Positions 1 to 8,819 of a stretch of DNA of 64,000 nt are shown piece after piece. Under the pieces are notes generated by a model that was not told the DNA's origin, searched no databases, and saw only the letters and a program-made list of their open reading frames with translations. The stretch lies in contig JAFPBO010000031.1 in assembly GCA_017390475.1 (NCBI GenBank), positions 62,001 through 126,000 of the forward strand, written 5' to 3'. The DNA is from Loktanella sp. (lineage in GTDB: Bacteria; Pseudomonadota; Alphaproteobacteria; Rhodobacterales; Rhodobacteraceae). Position 1 is the first letter of the stretch. Every line of letters starts with the position of its first letter. The position numbers were made by a program, and so were the translations under genes.

Positions 1-395
1 GGCAAAGTCATGCGTTGATGCAGGAACTCTTCCCGCCCGAAGAAAACTATTACCTCTCCATCGACGACCTGCGCGCTGACGATATTCATTTCTATACCGC
101 CCGGATCGATGAGCGGATTGTCGGTACCGGCGCGTTGCGGGTCTGCGATGGCTATGGCGAGATCAAGTCAATGTTCGTCGACACCGCAGCGCGCGGCAAA
201 GGTGTGGCAGACGCGATTCTGCGGCAGATCGAAGATCAGGCACGCCTGCTTGATCTGCCCATACTGAAACTGGAAACCGGCAACATCCTGCACGCCGCAC
301 AAAAGATGTACGCCCGCCATGGCTTTACACCATGCGGGCCATTCGGCAATTACCCAGCGGTGAAAAGCTCTGTTTTCATGGAAAAGACGCTGTGA
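1..395 (+). CDS. GNAT family N-acetyltransferase, C-terminal part (5' end outside window)
   Basis: The reading frame is open to the left edge (codons for Q-S-H-A-L-M precede the first internal ATG at 18), so the true start lies upstream and about 130 residues are visible. The visible part has the GNAT fold signature: beta strands around IVGTGALRV and EIKSMFVD, then the acetyl-CoA loop ARGKGVADAIL (consensus R/Q-x-x-G-x-G/A). After that comes LKLETGN and a C-terminal YARHGFTPCGPFGNY, typical of small-molecule or PhnO-like acetyltransferases of about 150 residues. The enzyme should transfer an acetyl group from acetyl-CoA to an amine, but the substrate cannot be read from the sequence. A convergent small gene begins 2 nt after its stop. 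Confidence 0.85.
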   Translation, partial: QSHALMQELFPPEENYYLSIDDLRADDIHFYTARIDERIVGTGALRVCDGYGEIKSMFVDTAARGKGVADAILRQIEDQARLLDLPILKLETGNILHAAQKMYARHGFTPCGPFGNYPAVKSSVFMEKTL

Positions 396-397
396 AT

Positions 398-559
398 TCA
401 GCTTTTCTTTTCTTCAGCGGCTTTCTTCATCCGGGCCAACAGCTCCGCCTTGTCGGGGCGCGCGCCAAACGGCTTCTTCTTCGAACCCGGAGCATTGTGT
501 TCTTCATGTTTGGGGCCTTTTTTAGCCATCTTCGGTGCTCCTGCAGCGTTATAATCCAT
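398..559 (-). CDS. small basic protein of unknown function (53 aa)
   Basis: A 53-residue frame too short for many gene callers. It begins MDYNAAGAPK and is rich in Lys (13 of 53), ending in a charged helix (ELLARMKKAAEEKKS). The ATG at 559 has an AAGGA Shine-Dalgarno 7 nt upstream. An internal ATG at codon 11 (MAKKGPK) also has GGAG 8 nt upstream, so the true product may be 43 residues. It is divergent from cobN with only 47 nt between starts and convergent with the acetyltransferase. I do not recognise a domain. The Lys-rich, Pro/Gly-punctuated composition suggests an unstructured nucleic-acid-binding peptide, which is inference. Confidence 0.6.
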   Translation of the reverse strand: MDYNAAGAPKMAKKGPKHEEHNAPGSKKKPFGARPDKAELLARMKKAAEEKKS

Positions 560-606
560 GGTGTGATCCTTGTGTTTGGACGTCCATTAACACAAGGCAA
601 AAACTG

Positions 607-3600
607 ATGCACCTGCTCGCCGCTACCCCCGGTGCGATTTCGGACGGGACGGAACCCGTCGATCTGGGCCAGACCCCCGCCGATGTCGTGATCATCTCTG
701 CCGCCGACACCGAACTCGCCGCCTTGGCCGAGGCACGGGCCGAGATGACCGACCCGCCCACCTTGCGGCTGGCCAATATGCTGCATCTGGCGCATCCGAT
801 GTCGGTCGATCTGCATCTGGACGATTGCGCCACAAAATCCCGTCTGGTGATCGCCCGCGTGCTGGGCGGCGCGGGTTACTGGAAATACGGACTGACCCAA
901 TATGCCGCCCGCCTGTATGATGCAGGTGTGCCCGTCGCTTTCCTGCCCGGCGACGACAAACCCGACCCCGATTTGCGCGGCCTCTCGACAGTCAGTGGCA
1001 CAGATTACGACACGCTCTGGTCCTATCTGGTCGAAGGCGGCCCGCAAAACAGCATCAATGCTCTGTCCTATGCCAAGGCGATGCTGGACGGCAGCGAAAA
1101 ACCCGCCGCCCCGGCCCCTTTGCTGCGCGCCGGTGTATACTGGCCCGGCGCAGGCATCGCCGATCTGACCACTGCACAGGCGGCATGGACCGATGGCGCC
1201 CCGATTATCCCGATCATCTTCTACCGCGCGCTGGTGCAGGGCGGCGGCCTCAACCCGATCAACCGCCTGACCCGCAGCCTGTCGCGCGCAGGCCTGAACC
1301 CTTTGCCGATCTTCGTGGCCAGCCTGAAAGACCCGGTCAGCACTGCCACGCTTGACCATATCTTCACCGCCGCCCCCCCCGCCGTGATCCTCAACTGCAC
1401 CGCCTTTGCCGTAGGCTCGCCCCATGACGGCGACGACAGCCCGCAAAACCCGCTGCTCGCCAACAACGCGCCGATCTTTCAGGTGATCCTGTCCGGCGCC
1501 TCCGAGGCGTCATGGGCCGAGGGCCTGCATGGCCTCACCGCCCGCGACATCGCGATGAACGTGGCCCTGCCAGAGGTGGATGGCCGTATCCTCTCCCGCG
1601 CGATCAGCTTCAAGGGCGAGGCTTTCTTTGACGACGCCACCGAATGCCCCATCGCCACCTATCAGGCGCGCGGCGACCGCGTCGATTTCGTCACGCAACT
1701 GACCGCCAATTGGGCCAAACTGCGCCAAACCCCCACCAAAGACAAAAAAGTCGCCCTGATCCTCGCCAATTACCCCAACAAGGACGGACGCCTCGCCAAT
1801 GGTGTCGGCCTCGACACCCCCGCCGCGACGATCCACACATTGAACCTGCTGGCCAGCGCAGGCTATCAAACCAATCCACCCGCCGATTCTGCCGCCCTGA
1901 TGGCGCAGATCATGGCAGGCCCCACCAACTGGCTGACCGACCGCGCCGAGAAACAAGGTGGTGAATTCCTCCCCATCGACATCTACCGCCAACACTTCGA
2001 CGCAATGCCGTGGGATATCAAAGAGCAAATCACCACCCGCTGGGGCCAACCCGAAGACGACCCATTCTTCGCTTTGTCCGAACTACTCCCGCCGGAGGCG
2101 CCAAGCCGCGAAAGCGGCGCAGGTTTCGCCCTTTCCATCCACCGCTTCGGCAATGCTGTCGTGGGCCTGCAACCCGCGCGCGGCTACAACATCGACCCGA
2201 CAGAGACCTATCATTCCCCCGATCTGGTCCCGCCGCACAACTACCTCGCCTTCTATTTCTGGCTGCGCCACCATTGGGGCGCTGACGCCATTGTTCATAT
2301 GGGCAAACACGGCAACCTCGAATGGCTGCCCGGCAAATCGGTCGCCTTGTCGGAAACATGCTGGCCAGAGGCGGTGTTCGGCCCCACCCCCCATATCTAC
2401 CCTTTCATCGTGAATGACCCCGGCGAAGGCACCCAAGCCAAGCGCCGCACCTCCGCTGTCATCATCGACCACCTGACACCCCCCCTGACCCGCGCCGAAA
2501 GCTACGGCCCCCTGCGCGACCTGGAGGCTTTGGTCGATGAATATTACGAAGCCGCAGGCGTCGATCCGCGCCGCATCACCCATCTGAAGCGCGAAATCCT
2601 GTCGCTCTCCGATGTCACCGGCTTGTCCAAAGACGCAGGCTTCACCGGCGACAACGACACCGACCTCGGCAAACTCGACGCATACCTGTGTGAATTGAAG
2701 GAGGCCCAGATCCGCGACGGCCTGCATATCTTCGGCCAATCCCCCACGGGACAACAGGAACGCGACCTTGCCATTGCGCTGGCCCGCGTCCCACGCGGCG
2801 ACGGCAAAGGCCCCAACGCCTCGCTCCTGCGCACCTTGGCGGCAGACCTCGGCATCAGCATCGACCCGCTGGATTGCGATATGGCGGCAACCGCCGCCGA
2901 AAAGCCCGCGATCCTCAACGACGACACCACATGGCGCACCAATGGCGACACTGTCGAACGCCTCGAAAACCTGTCCCAAAGCCTGTTGCGGGACGGCGGG
3001 TGGGGCGTCGTGGGGTTCACCCCAAGCGCGTCACTCCCCGTCCTAGAGGAAATCCGCGACCGCATCCTGCCCGCCATCCAGACCTGCGGCCCATCCGAGG
3101 GCGCGGCCCTGCTCACCGCCCTCGGCGGACATTTCGTCCCCCCCGGGCCCTCTGGCTCGCCCACACGCGGACGGCTAGACGTCCTGCCCACAGGCCGCAA
3201 TTTCTACAGCGTCGACAGCCGCGCCGTCCCCACGCCGACCGCTTGGGCGCTAGGTTGGAAATCCGCGAACCTTTTGATCGAAAAGCACCTGCAGGACCAC
3301 GGCGACTGGCCGCGCAGCATGCTGATCACCGCATGGGGCACCGCCAATATGCGCACCGGCGGCGATGATATCGCCCAGGCCCTCGCGCTCATGGGCATCA
3401 AACCCACATGGGACAGCGCCAACCGGCGCGTGACAGGGTTCGAAGTGCTACCACAATCCATCCTCGCGCGCCCCCGCGTCGATGTGACCTTGCGCATCTC
3501 TGGCTTCTTCCGCGACGCTTTCCCGCAACTGATCGCGCTGGTCGACAGCGCGGCCCGCGCCGTGCAAGACCTCGACGAACCCGCCGACCTCAACCCTGCC

Positions 3601-4320
3601 GCCGCCCGCGCAAAAGCAGGCGAAGACCAGACCCGCGTTTTTGGGTCCAAACCCGGCGCATATGGCGCAGGCCTGCAAGCGCTGATCGACGAACGCATCT
3701 GGTCCGACACATCCGATTTCGCGGCCGCCTATATCGCCTGGGGCAGCTACGCCTATGGTGCCAAAGCCAGCGGCGACCGTGCCGAAGCCGCGTTCAAGGA
3801 ACGCCTGTCCCAAGTCGAAGCCATCGTGCAAAATCAGGATAACCGCGAACATGATATCCTCGACAGCGACGATTATTACCAATTCGAAGGCGGTGCCGCC
3901 GCCGCCGTCAGCACCTTGCAAGGGCGCGACCGGCCGATCTATCACAACGACCATTCCCGCCCCGAACGCCCGGTGATCCGCACGCTTGACGATGAAATCG
4001 GCCGCGTCGTGCGGTCGCGCGTGGTGAACCCCAAATGGATCGACGGCGTCAAACGCCACGGCTACAAAGGCGCATTCGAAATCGCGGCCACTGTCGATTA
4101 CCTCTTCGCCTTCGCCGCCACCACAGGGGCCGTGCGCAACCACCATTTCGATCTGGTCGAACAGGCCTTCCTGCAAGACGACGACACCCGCAATTTCATC
4201 GCCGATGCCAACGCGCCTGCCCTGCGCGAGATCGCCCAACGCCTGCAAGAAGCGATCGACCGCAACCTCTGGCAACCCGCCTCGAATTCGGCACGCGCCC
4301 GGATCGCGGGTCTGCTATGA
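607..4320 (+). CDS. cobN: cobaltochelatase subunit CobN
   Basis: Large subunit (1237 aa; CobN is normally about 1250-1280) of the aerobic ATP-dependent cobaltochelatase. With CobS and CobT it inserts cobalt into hydrogenobyrinate a,c-diamide in cytoplasmic cobalamin synthesis. The CobN/magnesium-chelatase H signature is present at about residue 563 (HMGKHGNLEWLPGKS), followed by PHIYPFIVNDPGEGTQAKRR, and the C-terminal third carries the conserved VTLRISGFFRDAFPQ block near residue 960. The ATG at 607 starts MHLLAATPGAI; upstream in-frame codons lack a ribosome site and read as noncoding. cobO follows after 20 nt, forming a cobalamin operon with more genes probably upstream of the window. cobS/cobT are not in the window. 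Confidence 0.97.
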   Translation: MHLLAATPGAISDGTEPVDLGQTPADVVIISAADTELAALAEARAEMTDPPTLRLANMLHLAHPMSVDLHLDDCATKSRLVIARVLGGAGYWKYGLTQYAARLYDAGVPVAFLPGDDKPDPDLRGLSTVSGTDYDTLWSYLVEGGPQNSINALSYAKAMLDGSEKPAAPAPLLRAGVYWPGAGIADLTTAQAAWTDGAPIIPIIFYRALVQGGGLNPINRLTRSLSRAGLNPLPIFVASLKDPVSTATLDHIFTAAPPAVILNCTAFAVGSPHDGDDSPQNPLLANNAPIFQVILSGASEASWAEGLHGLTARDIAMNVALPEVDGRILSRAISFKGEAFFDDATECPIATYQARGDRVDFVTQLTANWAKLRQTPTKDKKVALILANYPNKDGRLANGVGLDTPAATIHTLNLLASAGYQTNPPADSAALMAQIMAGPTNWLTDRAEKQGGEFLPIDIYRQHFDAMPWDIKEQITTRWGQPEDDPFFALSELLPPEAPSRESGAGFALSIHRFGNAVVGLQPARGYNIDPTETYHSPDLVPPHNYLAFYFWLRHHWGADAIVHMGKHGNLEWLPGKSVALSETCWPEAVFGPTPHIYPFIVNDPGEGTQAKRRTSAVIIDHLTPPLTRAESYGPLRDLEALVDEYYEAAGVDPRRITHLKREILSLSDVTGLSKDAGFTGDNDTDLGKLDAYLCELKEAQIRDGLHIFGQSPTGQQERDLAIALARVPRGDGKGPNASLLRTLAADLGISIDPLDCDMAATAAEKPAILNDDTTWRTNGDTVERLENLSQSLLRDGGWGVVGFTPSASLPVLEEIRDRILPAIQTCGPSEGAALLTALGGHFVPPGPSGSPTRGRLDVLPTGRNFYSVDSRAVPTPTAWALGWKSANLLIEKHLQDHGDWPRSMLITAWGTANMRTGGDDIAQALALMGIKPTWDSANRRVTGFEVLPQSILARPRVDVTLRISGFFRDAFPQLIALVDSAARAVQDLDEPADLNPAAARAKAGEDQTRVFGSKPGAYGAGLQALIDERIWSDTSDFAAAYIAWGSYAYGAKASGDRAEAAFKERLSQVEAIVQNQDNREHDILDSDDYYQFEGGAAAAVSTLQGRDRPIYHNDHSRPERPVIRTLDDEIGRVVRSRVVNPKWIDGVKRHGYKGAFEIAATVDYLFAFAATTGAVRNHHFDLVEQAFLQDDDTRNFIADANAPALREIAQRLQEAIDRNLWQPASNSARARIAGLL

Positions 4321-4340
4321 TCCCCGAAAAGGAGAGCCCG

Positions 4341-4949
4341 ATGACTGACGATCCCGACCGCCACGCGATGAAGATGGCCAAGAAAAAGGCCGCCCGTGAC
4401 AAGATCATGGCGACCAAAACCGATCAAAAGGGTCTGATCATCGTCCATACCGGCAAGGGCAAAGGCAAATCCTCCGCCGCTTTCGGGATGATCTTCCGCT
4501 GCATCGCGCATGATATGAAATGCGCCGTCGTGCAATTCATCAAGGGCGGCATGTCCACCGGTGAACGCGATCTGATCCTCGCGAAATTCAGCGACACCTG
4601 CGCCTTTCACACCATGGGCGAAGGCTTCACCTGGGAAACCCAGGACAAATCCCGTGACACCGAAATGGCACAGGCCGCCTGGGCCAAGGCCAAGGAACTG
4701 ATCCTGGACGAGAGCAACACCATGGTCCTGCTCGATGAAATCAACATCGCGATCCGCTATGACTATGTCGCTATCGGGGATGTCGTCAGCTTCCTACGGG
4801 ATCACAAACCGCCGATGACCCATGTCGTGCTGACCGGGCGCAACGCGCATGACGATCTGATTGAACTGGCCGACCTCGTGACCGAGATGGAACTGGTCAA
4901 ACACCCGTTCCGCTCTGGCATCAAGGCGCAGATCGGGGTCGAATTCTAA
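4341..4949 (+). CDS. cobO: cob(I)yrinic acid a,c-diamide adenosyltransferase
   Basis: CobA/BtuR/CobO-type corrinoid adenosyltransferase (202 aa). It attaches the 5'-deoxyadenosyl group of ATP to the reduced cobalt of cobyrinic acid a,c-diamide, the step after cobalt insertion by CobN. The P-loop HTGKGKGKSSAAFG lies at about residues 35-48, VVQFIKGG follows, the Walker-B-like VLLDEINIAI is near 129, and the family end motif VVLTGRNAHDDLIELADLVTEM is intact. The start at 4341 has AAAAGGAG 7 nt upstream. An in-frame ATG at 4317 overlaps the cobN stop (ATGA) and would add 8 residues, but the Shine-Dalgarno favours 4341. It is cotranscribed with cobN. Confidence 0.96.
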   Translation: MTDDPDRHAMKMAKKKAARDKIMATKTDQKGLIIVHTGKGKGKSSAAFGMIFRCIAHDMKCAVVQFIKGGMSTGERDLILAKFSDTCAFHTMGEGFTWETQDKSRDTEMAQAAWAKAKELILDESNTMVLLDEINIAIRYDYVAIGDVVSFLRDHKPPMTHVVLTGRNAHDDLIELADLVTEMELVKHPFRSGIKAQIGVEF

Positions 4950-5029
4950 GACGCCACAATCTTTTCACATTTCTGTTACAACACGCGCCGCCCGTTGAAC
5001 TGAACTGATCTGTTCATCTACTACATGCC

Positions 5030-5704
5030 ATGGCATTTGCATTGGCTCTTTTAGCAACAGATTTGGTCGCAACGGGTGTGCAGCGGGCAGTCTACCTGCA
5101 TCCGCTTGACCGAACCAAGCTGATCAAAGTGCTACGCCCGGCGTCATTGTCACCAAAACGGAACAATTTCAACGGTATCATGGACCGGCTGCTGCCCAGC
5201 ACGCGGCTGCGCCAGATCCAGAAGGAATATGCCGAATATCTGCGGATCATGCTGCGCAACCCCGGCCCGGATTTTCACACCCCCATCGCCCATATGTTCG
5301 GCTTCACCCCTACAACAGAGGGACTTGGCTGCGTCACCGAACGCGTCATGCAACCCGGCGGCCAGATCGGTGAAACGCTCGGCGCAAAAGTGCGCGCAAA
5401 CAGCCTGACGCAGGCCCATATCGATCTGCTCAATGACACGATCAGCCGGATCTACGCCTATGACATCCGCGCCAGCGACATGAACCCCAATAACTTCGTC
5501 TTCGGCCAGCGCGACAATGGCACCGGACCGGGGGATGAGGAATGCGTGCTGGTTGATGGTTTCGGCGACATTCATGCGATCCCGGTGCGGTCCATGGCGC
5601 GCTGGTCCAACCGGCTGGGACTGAATGACAGCTGCAAACGGCTCGCGCGCAACACCGGCCTGAACTGGCACCCCAAAAGCCAAGAGTTCTCGCTCCCCGC
5701 ATAG
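5030..5704 (+). CDS. YrbL-like protein (PhoP-regulated kinase-fold family)
   Basis: 224 aa resembling enterobacterial YrbL, a kinase-fold protein of uncertain biochemical role. The N-terminus reads like a degraded kinase glycine loop and Lys strand (ATDLVATGVQRAVYLHP, then KLIKVLRP). The catalytic-loop equivalent is IRASDMNPNNFVFG near residues 147-160, and VLVDGFGDIHAIPVRSMARW occupies the DFG-like region; the C-terminal helix matches YrbL. It follows cobO by about 80 nt, so it may be separately transcribed. In enterobacteria YrbL is under PhoP control; nothing here shows the same regulation. Family assignment is fairly firm, function unknown. Confidence 0.75.
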   Translation: MAFALALLATDLVATGVQRAVYLHPLDRTKLIKVLRPASLSPKRNNFNGIMDRLLPSTRLRQIQKEYAEYLRIMLRNPGPDFHTPIAHMFGFTPTTEGLGCVTERVMQPGGQIGETLGAKVRANSLTQAHIDLLNDTISRIYAYDIRASDMNPNNFVFGQRDNGTGPGDEECVLVDGFGDIHAIPVRSMARWSNRLGLNDSCKRLARNTGLNWHPKSQEFSLPA

Positions 5705-5749
5705 CGCTGGTCTAGGGTGGTGCAAAACCACTGGAAAAGGACCAAAGCC

Positions 5750-5821
5750 ATGCCAAGTGACCGCAATCTGACCGAATCCGGCATCTATGTCGATCTGCAC
5801 GGCAAATGGCGGCAGGTCTGA
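5750..5821 (+). CDS. 23-aa upstream ORF abutting bluB (possible leader peptide)
   Basis: A tiny frame (MPSDRNLTESGIYVDLHGKW then RQV) with an AAGGA ribosome site about 9 nt before its ATG. Its TGA stop (5819-5821) directly abuts the bluB ATG at 5822. This geometry implies translational coupling, since bluB itself has only a modest GGCAGG site inside the small frame. It may be a true microprotein or a leader regulating bluB; conservation would decide. No family recognised. Confidence 0.45.
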   Translation: MPSDRNLTESGIYVDLHGKWRQV

Positions 5822-6445
5822 ATGGACCTGACCCAGTCCCACCGCGACGCCCTGCGGGCGGTGCTGCAATGGCGGCGCGATGTACGACATTTCCTGCCCG
5901 ATCCGGTCGATCCCGCCGTGCTGGACCGCCTGCGCGCCGCGATGGACCTTGCACCTTCGGTCGGCAATTCCCGGCCTTGGCGGGTGATCGAGGTCGCGTC
6001 ACCCGAACTGCGCACTGAAATCATCGCGAATTTCGAAGCATCGAACCAAGCAGCCGGGGCGATCTACGACGACAATCAGCAAAGCGATTATTTCGCCCTG
6101 AAACTCGCGGGCCTGCGCGACGCGCCCATCCACCTTGCGGTCTTCACTGCGGCTGACCCGGGTGAAGGCCACGGTCTGGGTCGCCAATCCATGCCCGAAA
6201 TGCTGGCCTATTCCACCGTTTGCGCGATCCACACGCTCTGGCTGGCCGCAAGGGCGGAAAACCTCGGACTCGGCTGGGTGTCGATCCTTGATCCACAGGC
6301 CGTTGCCCACACGCTGGACGCACCCGATCACTGGCGGCTGACCGGATACCTCTGCCTTGGGAAAGCCGCGCAGGACGATGACACGCCCCTGCTGCACCGC
6401 GTGGACTGGCAACAAAACACCGCCAGCCACTGGCAAAAGCGCTGA
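5822..6445 (+). CDS. bluB: 5,6-dimethylbenzimidazole synthase
   Basis: BluB (207 aa) is a nitroreductase-fold flavin enzyme. It uses O2 to fragment reduced FMN into 5,6-dimethylbenzimidazole, the lower axial ligand of vitamin B12. Diagnostic features are the N-terminal WRRDVRHFLPDP (residues 17-28), the FMN-contact segment PSVGNSRPWR (about 45-54), QSDYFALKLAGLRDAPIH, and GLGRQSMPEMLAYSTVCAIH near 119-138, which distinguishes BluB from ordinary nitroreductases. It closes the local B12 group (cobN, cobO, bluB). The start overlaps no other ATG and sits immediately after the stop of a 23-codon frame. Confidence 0.93.
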   Translation: MDLTQSHRDALRAVLQWRRDVRHFLPDPVDPAVLDRLRAAMDLAPSVGNSRPWRVIEVASPELRTEIIANFEASNQAAGAIYDDNQQSDYFALKLAGLRDAPIHLAVFTAADPGEGHGLGRQSMPEMLAYSTVCAIHTLWLAARAENLGLGWVSILDPQAVAHTLDAPDHWRLTGYLCLGKAAQDDDTPLLHRVDWQQNTASHWQKR

Positions 6446-6523
6446 TGCAGAAACACCGCGCCGCGTCGTCACCCCCAGCTTCTTTTTTCCAAAAGTACTC
6501 CTGCCAGAGGCATTTGTCGCGGT

Positions 6524-8194
6524 TTACCGCGACAAAGCTGCGTCCCGCACTGCACTCAACGTGGCCCCGGTGGACAAAGCCTCCTCATCCACCTTGCAGG
6601 CAATGATGGACAGCTTGCCCGAGTCTTGCGCCCGCCCAAACGCCGCCGCAAAATCAGCCGTTGTCGTCACCACCTCGCCATAACCGCCATAGGCCCGCGC
6701 CAGCGCCGCGAAATCAGGGTTCACCAACGCCGTGCCGGATACGCGGCCCGGATAGGTCTTTTCCTGATGCATCCGGATCGTGCCATAGCGGCCATTGTCC
6801 ATCACCACGACAATCGGTGTCGCGCCATGCTGCATCGCAGTCGACAGTTCATTGCAGGTCATCTGGAAACAGCCATCACCGGCAAGGCAAACCACCGTCC
6901 GACCCGGATATTCCAAAGACGCGGCAATCGCCGCCGGAAAACCATAGCCCATCGACCCTGATGTCGGTGCAAGCTGCGTGCCATGTTTCTTGTAGACAAA
7001 ATAGCGATGCAGCCAGGCCGCGTAATTCCCCGCACCATTGGTCACCATCGCATCCTCAGGCAGATTGTCCGACAGCCATTTGATCACTTCCTCCTGTTTC
7101 AGCGCACCGGGGCTTTCCTGTGGCGCTATCCAGGCATCATGATCCGCCCGCGCGGCGGCGGTCCATTCCGCCCATTCCCCAACAGGTTCCGCCGCTGCCA
7201 GTGCGCGCAGGGCCGCAGGGGCCGTCGCCACCACACCGATATCGGGGGCATAGACGCGGCCAATCTCGTCGCCAGAGGCATGGATATGGATGATGGTTTT
7301 CTTCGGATTACCCGGATCGACCAGCGTATAGCCCTGCGTTTCGATATCGCCGAACCTTGTGCCGATCAGCAGTAGCAGATCCGCCTCCCGCACCCGCGCG
7401 GCCAGACGCGGATTGACGCCAACATTCAGATCGCCCCCATAACAGGGATGGCGATTATCAATGTAATCCTGCCGGCGCAGCCCGGCCACAGCCGGAACCT
7501 GCTGCCGTTCGACAAAGGCCTCCACATCCGCCTGCGCCTGACGGCTCCAATGCGGACCGCCCACAATGACAAGCGGACGTTTCGCCTGCCCCAGCGCCTG
7601 CATGATCGCCTCGGTCGCATGTCCCGACAATTCGCCCGGTACCATATTGGGGATGCGTATGTCCGGAACATCCGCCGCCGCACTCAGCATGTTTTCCGGC
7701 AAGGCCAGCACAACAGGGCCGGGACGCCCTGACATCGCCACGCGAAACGCGCGACCGATATATTCCGGCAGCCGGTCGGTATCATCAATCTGCGCCACCC
7801 ATTTGGCGATGCCGCCGAACATCGCCCGGTAATCAACCTCCTGAAACGTCTCGCGGTCGGTGTGGCGATTGTCGATCTGCCCGACGAACAGCACCATCGG
7901 CGTGCTGTCCTGCATCGCCACATGAATACCAGCACTGGCATTGGTCGCCCCCGGCCCGCGGGTGACAAAACAGACACCGGGCTGGCCGGTCATCTTGCCA
8001 TAGGCCTCGGCCATCATTGCGGCACCGCCTTCATGACGGCAGACGATATTGGCGATCCCGCTGTCGTAAAGCCCGTCCAACGCCGCGAGAAAGCTTTCGC
8101 CCGGCACCGAAAACACGCGCCGCACCCCCAGTTTCATCAATTGATCGCTGAGTATCTTGCCGCCGTGCCGTTCCATGCTGATCACCTTTGTCAT
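6524..8194 (-). CDS. thiamine pyrophosphate-dependent enzyme, acetolactate-synthase-like
   Basis: 556 aa with the three-domain layout of the acetohydroxyacid synthase/pyruvate oxidase family. The N-terminal pyrimidine-binding domain carries the catalytic Glu in NIVCRHEGGAAMMAEAYGK (about residue 55). A central Rossmann-like domain (RPLVIVGGPHWSR) follows. The C-terminal PP domain has the ThDP motif GDGCFQMTCNELSTAM and ends in VVVMDNGRYGTIR. Length and the absence of a small-subunit gene nearby argue against biosynthetic IlvB; these paralogs are usually annotated only as TPP-binding proteins. Substrate unknown. The first ATG gives MTKVISMERHGGK; MERHGGK, six codons on, is an alternative start. 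It is divergent from the flavin reductase with 85 nt between. Confidence 0.88.
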   Translation of the reverse strand: MTKVISMERHGGKILSDQLMKLGVRRVFSVPGESFLAALDGLYDSGIANIVCRHEGGAAMMAEAYGKMTGQPGVCFVTRGPGATNASAGIHVAMQDSTPMVLFVGQIDNRHTDRETFQEVDYRAMFGGIAKWVAQIDDTDRLPEYIGRAFRVAMSGRPGPVVLALPENMLSAAADVPDIRIPNMVPGELSGHATEAIMQALGQAKRPLVIVGGPHWSRQAQADVEAFVERQQVPAVAGLRRQDYIDNRHPCYGGDLNVGVNPRLAARVREADLLLLIGTRFGDIETQGYTLVDPGNPKKTIIHIHASGDEIGRVYAPDIGVVATAPAALRALAAAEPVGEWAEWTAAARADHDAWIAPQESPGALKQEEVIKWLSDNLPEDAMVTNGAGNYAAWLHRYFVYKKHGTQLAPTSGSMGYGFPAAIAASLEYPGRTVVCLAGDGCFQMTCNELSTAMQHGATPIVVVMDNGRYGTIRMHQEKTYPGRVSGTALVNPDFAALARAYGGYGEVVTTTADFAAAFGRAQDSGKLSIIACKVDEEALSTGATLSAVRDAALSR

Positions 8195-8279
8195 TTCGGG
8201 CAGATCATGTGTGAAACGCGCGGGTTGTTCAATCGGGCAAACGGTTTAAGTAGCAAATCGAACAAAGAAAGGTCGCCAT

Positions 8280-8819
8280 ATGACAACCCTGCTGGGCATT
8301 TCCGGATCGCTGCGCAAAGCCTCTACCAACACGATGCTGATGCGGAACGCGGCTGATATTTTCCATCCCGACACCTTTATCGAAGGCGATATCCGCTTTC
8401 CGCTCTATGACGGTGATCTGGAACAGGCTGACGGTATCCCTGCGGCTGTGCAAACCCTCTCAGACCAGATCAAAGCCGCCGATGCGGTGATCATCGCAAC
8501 GCCGGAATACAACAAGGCGATGTCCGGCGTGCTGAAAAACGCGCTCGACTGGATCAGCCGGACCGAAGGCAACCCATGGAAAAACAAACCATTGGCGATC
8601 ATGTCCGCCACAGCCGGGCGCTCTGGCGGGGAACGAACCCAATTTTCCCTGCGGCTGGGCATGATGACCTTCCGCCCGCATATCCTGCAAGGCCCCGAAG
8701 TTCTGGTGGCCAATTCCAGCAGTGAATTTGACGACAACGGCACGCTGACAGGCGAGCTCTACGTCAAACTGCTGACAGAACTGATGGATGAACTTCGCAG
8801 GCTGGTTGAGGTTCAGTAA
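8280..8819 (+). CDS. NADPH-dependent FMN reductase family protein
   Basis: 179 aa flavodoxin-like reductase (ChrR/YieF/WrbA-related). The FMN phosphate loop is GISGSLRKASTN at residues 6-17. The family motif IATPEYNKAMSGVLKNALDW lies at about residues 71-90, and the SATAGRSGGERTQ loop follows. Such enzymes reduce quinones, azo compounds or metal oxyanions with NAD(P)H. The ATG at 8280 is preceded by AAAGG (spacing about 7). It ends tail-to-tail with ggt, overlapping by 7 nt. Confidence 0.9.
   Translation: MTTLLGISGSLRKASTNTMLMRNAADIFHPDTFIEGDIRFPLYDGDLEQADGIPAAVQTLSDQIKAADAVIIATPEYNKAMSGVLKNALDWISRTEGNPWKNKPLAIMSATAGRSGGERTQFSLRLGMMTFRPHILQGPEVLVANSSSEFDDNGTLTGELYVKLLTELMDELRRLVEVQ

Noticed and set aside
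427-1446. Long minus-strand reading frame antisense to cobN (others at 2083-2979, 3448-4275)
   Set aside because: Gly/Val/Asp-rich composition with no family resemblance; mirror of the third-position GC bias of the cobN codons.
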